Shown here piece by piece: positions 5,904 through 9,520 of a DNA stretch of 9,520 nt. The stretch comes from an uncultured Sphingomonas sp. (GTDB taxonomy: Bacteria; Pseudomonadota; Alphaproteobacteria; Sphingomonadales; Sphingomonadaceae): assembly GCA_934555855.1 (NCBI GenBank), contig CAKTFL010000054.1, forward strand, positions 1 to 9,520, given 5' to 3'. The notes beneath the pieces are model-generated. The model did no database searches, was not told the origin of the DNA, and saw only the letters and a list, made by a program, of their open reading frames with translations. Position 1 is the first letter of the stretch. Each line of letters opens with the position of its first letter. A program made the translations under genes and the position numbers.

Positions 5904-7187
5904 CTAGAATATGTGCGACTGCCTCGCAATAGCGAGATCGGTGTATTGCTCAGCTGCCGCGCTGATGGCGGTATAGATAAGGCCTAGATCCGACGACCCG
6001 ATGCAATAAGGGGGCATGACGTAGATCGTGTTGCCCAATGGACGAAGCAGCAGGTCGCGCTCGCGAAAGAAGGCGAGAAGTCGCGGACCGAGATCCGACA
6101 GATAACCATCCGTGCCGCCCAGCTCCAGCGCGGCGATCGTTCCGAACGTCCGTGCGCCGGTCACCCCGGGCACCCCACGCAGCCGCTCGACATGGCTCGC
6201 CTGCGCGGCGGCGAGGCGGCCGATGCGGTCCAGCACCGGCTCCTCGCGCCAGATGGCGAGGTTGGCGTTGGCGGCGGCACAGGCGATCGGATTGGCGGTG
6301 TAGCTGGACGAGTGGAAGAACATCCGCCCCCGGTCCTCCGCATAATGCGCGGCAAAGATCGGCTCGCTGGCCATGGTGACCGCAAGCGGAATGGCGCCGC
6401 CGGTCAGCCCCTTGGACAGGCACAATATGTCCGGCACTACCCCGGCCTGTTCGCAGGCGAGCAGCGTGCCGGTCCGGCCCCAGCCGGTCATGACCTCATC
6501 CGCGATGAACAGGACGCCCGACGCGGCACAGATCGCGCGCATCTGCGCCAGCACGGCCGGCGGGTAGAAGATCATGCCGCCCGCGCCCAGCACCAGCGGT
6601 TCGACGATGAACGCCGCCGCGCCGGCCCGGCAGGCCCGCTCCAGCGCGTCCAGCGTGCGCTGTTCCGTGCCGAAGGCTGGAAACGGGATCGTTTCCACGT
6701 CGAACAGCAGCGGTGCATAGGCCCGGTTGAACACGCCTCGCGCGCCCACCGACATGGCGCCGATCGTGTCGCCATGATAGCTGTGCTCCAGCACCAGGAT
6801 ACGATGCCGCGGCTCGTTCCGCGCCGCCCAGTAACCCAGCGCCATCTTCAGCGCGACCTCGACACTGGTCGAGCCGGAGTCGGAGAAGAAGACCCGCGTC
6901 AGCCCGGCCGGCATGATCCGCGTCAGCTCGCGCGCGAGCATCTCGGCCGGCTCGTGAGTCCAGCCGGCAAAGATGATCTGGTCCAGCCGCTCGGCCTGAT
7001 CACGGATCGCGGCGATGATGCGGGGATGATTGTGGCCGTGCGTGGTCACCCACCAGGACGAGATCGCATCGACGATGCGCCGTCCATCGGCGGTATGCAG
7101 CACCGCGCCCTCCGCGCCCGTGACGAGCGGGATCGGCTCTTGGAGGCCGTGCTGGGTAAAGGGGTGCCAGACCGGCGAACCGCTCAT
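5904..7187 (-). CDS. bioA: Adenosylmethionine-8-amino-7-oxononanoate aminotransferase (DAPA synthase)
   Basis: A 427-residue, fold-type I PLP enzyme converting KAPA to DAPA in biotin synthesis, normally with S-adenosylmethionine as amino donor. Landmarks: WHPFTQ (7-12), [13 protein letters not shown] (43-55) with the paired Trp of the substrate pocket, [15 protein letters not shown] (102-116), [11 protein letters not shown] (136-146), Asp230 in IADEV, Schiff-base Lys259 in LSKGLTGG, and Arg382 before the [12 protein letters not shown] segment (383-394), matching the carboxylate-binding Arg391 of E. coli BioA. The residue matching E. coli Tyr17 is Phe10. The frame is open upstream to 7604 but that part overlaps bioD; ATG 7187 is chosen because it gives the family N terminus and an ATGA overlap with the bioD stop. 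Only a weak GGCGGA ribosome site precedes it, in line with translational coupling. Confidence 0.95.
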   Translation of the reverse strand: MSGSPVWHPFTQHGLQEPIPLVTGAEGAVLHTADGRRIVDAISSWWVTTHGHNHPRIIAAIRDQAERLDQIIFAGWTHEPAEMLARELTRIMPAGLTRVFFSDSGSTSVEVALKMALGYWAARNEPRHRILVLEHSYHGDTIGAMSVGARGVFNRAYAPLLFDVETIPFPAFGTEQRTLDALERACRAGAAAFIVEPLVLGAGGMIFYPPAVLAQMRAICAASGVLFIADEVMTGWGRTGTLLACEQAGVVPDILCLSKGLTGGAIPLAVTMASEPIFAAHYAEDRGRMFFHSSSYTANPIACAAANANLAIWREEPVLDRIGRLAAAQASHVERLRGVPGVTGARTFGTIAALELGGTDGYLSDLGPRLLAFFRERDLLLRPLGNTIYVMPPYCIGSSDLGLIYTAISAAAEQYTDLAIARQSHIF

Positions 7188-7807
7188 CGGAAATCCGCCA
7201 AGTCGAAGTTCGCAGCAAAGGCCGCAGCCAGCGTGTCGGCGTCGAGGGGGGAGAGCATGGGGAGCCGGCCGAGGCGCTTCACCCGGCCCACCTCCGCGAT
7301 CGTCCGCTCGCTGTCCTCCACCGGCTCGCCGACAAAGGCGACGCCCAGGATCGGCACGCCCCGCGCGCGCAATGCCTCGATCGACAACAGGCTGTGGTTG
7401 ATCGTGCCGAGCCGCGTGTGCGCGACCAGCACCACCGGCTCCGCCCAGCGCGCGAACAGATCGGCGAACAGCAGCTCGCGCGTTACCGGCACCAGCACGC
7501 CGCCGGCCCCCTCCACCACCAGCGGTCCGGCGCCCGGCGGCAGGGTGAGGCGGTCCGGGTCGATGGCGACGCCGTCCAGTTCGGCCGCGAGGTGCGGCGA
7601 ACATGGCGTCTGGAGCCGATACGCCTCCGGCACGACGCGCTCCGGCGGGACGCCGAGCCGAACGACGGCATCACGGTCACTGCCGTCCGCCAGCCCCGAT
7701 TGCACCGGCTTCCAGTAGCGGGCGCCGATCGACCCCGCGAGGGCGGCGGCGAACACCGTCTTGCCGATGTCGGTATCCGTTCCCGTGACGACAATGGCGG
7801 CTCTCAT
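7184..7807 (-). CDS. bioD: ATP-dependent dethiobiotin synthetase
   Basis: A 207-residue P-loop enzyme that uses ATP and CO2 to close the ureido ring of DAPA, giving dethiobiotin. Landmarks: P-loop GTDTDIGKT (9-17, Lys16), KPVQSG (33-38) with the catalytic lysine, [10 protein letters not shown] (98-107) and [15 protein letters not shown] (132-146). Length is close to the family norm of about 220. The frame is open upstream to 8233, but that extension lies inside bioF; ATG 7807 is preferred. It overlaps the bioF stop as ATGA and has a good ribosome site, GGGAGG (7820-7815), 7 bases upstream inside bioF. Its own stop overlaps the bioA start the same way. Confidence 0.95.
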   Translation of the reverse strand: MRAAIVVTGTDTDIGKTVFAAALAGSIGARYWKPVQSGLADGSDRDAVVRLGVPPERVVPEAYRLQTPCSPHLAAELDGVAIDPDRLTLPPGAGPLVVEGAGGVLVPVTRELLFADLFARWAEPVVLVAHTRLGTINHSLLSIEALRARGVPILGVAFVGEPVEDSERTIAEVGRVKRLGRLPMLSPLDADTLAAAFAANFDLADFR

Positions 7808-8925
7808 GCCAGCGCCTCCCGCAGCGCATTGCCAAGCGCGGCGACCTGTTCCTCGTTCACGTTGAGGGTCAATGAGATCCTGAGCCGCGCGGTGCCGACA
7901 GGAACGGTCGGCGGGCGGATGCCGCGAACGTCGAACCCCGCCGCCTGCACCGCCGCGGCGACGCGCATCGCCTGCCCATCGTCGCAGATCACCAGCGGCA
8001 TGATCTGGGTTCCGGTATGGGTCACGCCCAGCCCGGCCAGATGCTCGGCGGCCACCCCGATCAGGGCGCGCAGGCGCTCGCGGCGCTCGGGTTCCTCGCG
8101 CAGGACGGACAGGCTTTCCCCGACCGCCACCGCAACTAGCGGCGAAGGCGCGGTCGAGAAGATGAACCCGCGCGCGCGCGCGATCAGGAAATCGCGGACG
8201 ATGCCCGGCCCGCAGATCAGTGCGCCCTCGCAACCCAGCGCCTTGCCACAGGTCTTCAGGGTGACGACATTAGGGCGTCCGTCCAGCCCGTCGGCCAGGC
8301 CGCGGCCGTCCCTGCCCCATACACCAACTGCATGAGCCTCGTCGATCAGCAGGATGGCCCCGTGGCGGTCGGCCACCTCTGCCAAGTCGTGAAGAGGTGC
8401 GCGGTCACCGTCCATGCTGTACAGGCTTTCCACCGCGATCCAGGGCGCGCCCGTTCCGCCGCCGTTGCGCCAAGCCATGATCGCGTCGGCAAACGCCTGC
8501 GGATCATTGTGCCGCACGCCCACCCCTTGCGCCCTGCTCAGCCTCAGCCCGTCATGCGCGCTCGCATGAACCAACTCGTCATGGACGATCAGGTCGCCCC
8601 GCTGCGGCAGCGCGGCGAAAAGGGCCGTGTTGGCGGCATAACCGCTGCCGAAGAACAACGCCGCCTCTACGCCGAAGAAGCTCGCGGCCTGTCGTTCAAG
8701 CTGCTCTATGGCCGGATGGTTGCCGCGCAGCAGCCTCGACCCGCCCGACCCGGCCGGCACCCCCGCCTTCACGGCGCGCACGATTGCATCGCCCAGGCGT
8801 GACGACCCGGCCAGCGCCAGATAATCGTTGGAGGCGAAATCCACGCCGCCGGCCCGCCGCAACTCGCGCAGGCGGCCCTTGTCGGCGAGTTGGCGGAGGT
8901 CGAGTTGCTGTGCGTCGAAGGCCAT
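7804..8925 (-). CDS. bioF: 8-amino-7-oxononanoate synthase (KAPA synthase)
   Basis: A 373-residue alpha-oxoamine synthase that condenses pimeloyl-ACP or pimeloyl-CoA with L-alanine, with loss of CO2, to make KAPA: the first dedicated ring-assembly step of biotin synthesis. Landmarks: [10 protein letters not shown] (30-39), [12 protein letters not shown] (59-70), [11 protein letters not shown] (116-126) with the His stacking on [11 protein letters not shown] (194-201), and Schiff-base Lys228 in TCGKALG. Length is normal. The ATG at 8925 is preceded by only a weak purine stretch, which falls in a small hairpin (8930-8947). The PhyH-family gene ends 46 bases upstream on the same strand, and bioD overlaps the 3' end, so the three bio genes form one operon. 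No bioB or bioC is visible. Confidence 0.95.
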   Translation of the reverse strand: MAFDAQQLDLRQLADKGRLRELRRAGGVDFASNDYLALAGSSRLGDAIVRAVKAGVPAGSGGSRLLRGNHPAIEQLERQAASFFGVEAALFFGSGYAANTALFAALPQRGDLIVHDELVHASAHDGLRLSRAQGVGVRHNDPQAFADAIMAWRNGGGTGAPWIAVESLYSMDGDRAPLHDLAEVADRHGAILLIDEAHAVGVWGRDGRGLADGLDGRPNVVTLKTCGKALGCEGALICGPGIVRDFLIARARGFIFSTAPSPLVAVAVGESLSVLREEPERRERLRALIGVAAEHLAGLGVTHTGTQIMPLVICDDGQAMRVAAAVQAAGFDVRGIRPPTVPVGTARLRISLTLNVNEEQVAALGNALREALA

Positions 8926-8929
8926 GGCC

Positions 8930-8947
8930 GCCGCTTCTTAAAGCGGC
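8930..8947 (-). promoter_or_regulatory. Small hairpin over the bioF ribosome-binding region
   Basis: On the minus strand, GCCGCTT, loop TAAG and AAGCGGC form a perfect 7-bp stem that ends 4 bases before the bioF ATG. The only purine-rich candidate ribosome site (AAGAAGCGG) is inside it, so folding would limit initiation. There is no T run, so it is not a terminator. Confidence 0.35.
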
Positions 8948-8971
8948 CCGCGACCAATGCCAGCCTCCGGG

Positions 8972-9520
8972 TCAGTGACGCAGACGCGAGGGAGCCAGGC
9001 CGACCAGCTGCCGTAAGCTGATCTGGGCCTGACCGAACGGCGAGAAGCGGATGATCCACGCCTTGCGGGGCAGGTCGGTCAGGTTGGGCCCGGCGAAATG
9101 CAGCGTATAGGCCGTATGGATCGTCACGCCGCCGACCGGCACCGGGCAGGCCACGGCTGCATGCTCGTTCACGTCCGCGACCACCAGTCCCGCCCTGCCG
9201 ATCCGACGCGCATAGGAGCGATGCTCGACCAGGGACATGCGGTGGCTGCCGGGTATGAAGTGCATACAGCCATTGTCGATGGTCGCGTCCTGCAACGGTA
9301 TCCAGAAGGAAAGGTCCGAAAACCCGTATCGACCGCGCGAGAAGCGCCCAAAGGCGACATCCTGGTGCCAGGGCGTGCTGCCGCAGCCCGGAGCCTTGTA
9401 GATGAGGTGATCGAAGGAACGCGACACCCCACGCCTCATCTGCCTCGCCAGCGCGAGGCATGTCCGGAATATCCCTGTGGATAACAGTTCGGGACGGTAA
9501 CAGCCGGGGTAATCGATCTC
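8972..9520 (-). CDS. Phytanoyl-CoA dioxygenase (PhyH) family Fe(II)/2-oxoglutarate oxygenase, 5' end beyond window
   Basis: The C-terminal 182 residues of a non-heme iron oxygenase that couples decarboxylation of 2-oxoglutarate to hydroxylation of a small substrate. Numbered from the window edge, the facial triad is His52 and Asp54 in TPWHQD and His141 in TLHFAGPN. The 2-oxoglutarate-binding arginine is Arg152, 11 residues after the distal histidine, the spacing of human PHYH. NGCMHFIPGSHR (83-94) is a further family hallmark. An ATG at 9439 exists, but the frame stays open to 9520 with family-like sequence (PELLSTGIFR), so the gene begins outside the window. It stops 46 bases before bioF on the same strand and may share its operon. 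The substrate cannot be deduced. Confidence 0.88.
   Translation of the reverse strand, partial: EIDYPGCYRPELLSTGIFRTCLALARQMRRGVSRSFDHLIYKAPGCGSTPWHQDVAFGRFSRGRYGFSDLSFWIPLQDATIDNGCMHFIPGSHRMSLVEHRSYARRIGRAGLVVADVNEHAAVACPVPVGGVTIHTAYTLHFAGPNLTDLPRKAWIIRFSPFGQAQISLRQLVGLAPSRLRH

Noticed and set aside
7188..7604. N-terminal extension of bioA to a start at 7604
   Set aside because: The extension falls inside bioD in another frame and is Arg/Gly/Ala-rich without family similarity; ATG 7187 gives the normal BioA N terminus.
6192..7718. 508-codon plus-strand open frame antisense to bioA and bioD
   Set aside because: It lies opposite strongly supported genes, and its composition (Arg, Gly, His and Gln-rich) is that of a GC-driven shadow frame; no domain is recognisable.
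7808..8233. N-terminal extension of bioD to a start at 8233
   Set aside because: It overlaps bioF in another frame; the P-loop begins properly right after ATG 7807.
7394..8335. 313-codon plus-strand open frame antisense to bioF and bioD
   Set aside because: Same reason: low-complexity Arg/Ser/Pro-rich translation opposite two clear biotin genes.
8769..9461. 230-codon minus-strand frame overlapping the PhyH gene and bioF
   Set aside because: It is out of frame with both real genes, spans their junction, and shows no domain.

Overview
The window is a GC-rich, tightly packed bacterial chromosome segment. Gene content, codon bias and operon style suggest an alphaproteobacterium, most likely a sphingomonad; this is inferred, since no rRNA or other phylogenetic marker is present. 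It holds seven recognisable protein genes, no tRNA or rRNA, no CRISPR array and no intact mobile element.

Left part, plus strand: about 480 bases with no convincing gene (about 59% GC by my count, against about 72% in the first 60 bases of the next gene) carry several short perfect inverted repeats. They are followed by a ZIP-family divalent-metal transporter (485-1198) and a Tat-type exported gamma-glutamyltransferase-family protein (1304-3193). The latter keeps the autoprocessing threonine but lacks landmarks of classical GGT, so it looks like a GGT-like amidohydrolase. An aldehyde dehydrogenase of the succinate-semialdehyde type converges on it from the minus strand (4600 to 3203), with only 9 bases between the two stop codons.

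Right part, minus strand, read from the right edge inward: a Fe(II)/2-oxoglutarate dioxygenase of the phytanoyl-CoA (PhyH) family runs off the right edge. Then come bioF, bioD and bioA, three consecutive enzymes of biotin synthesis (pimeloyl thioester to KAPA, DAPA to dethiobiotin, KAPA to DAPA). They are joined by two ATGA stop/start overlaps, so they form one translationally coupled operon. An apbE (FAD:protein FMN transferase) gene without a visible export signal follows 115 bases downstream. Those 115 bases hold a 19-base near-perfect palindrome and a 19-codon reading frame whose stop overlaps the apbE start in the same ATGA manner. bioB, which would complete the pathway, is not in the window.

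The points most worth a second look are the bioA-apbE junction, the dioxygenase ahead of bioF, the non-classical GGT family member, the leader hairpin of the aldehyde dehydrogenase, and the hairpin-rich left flank. I see no clear signature of a wholly new system. The best candidate for new biology is the PhyH-bioFDA association.
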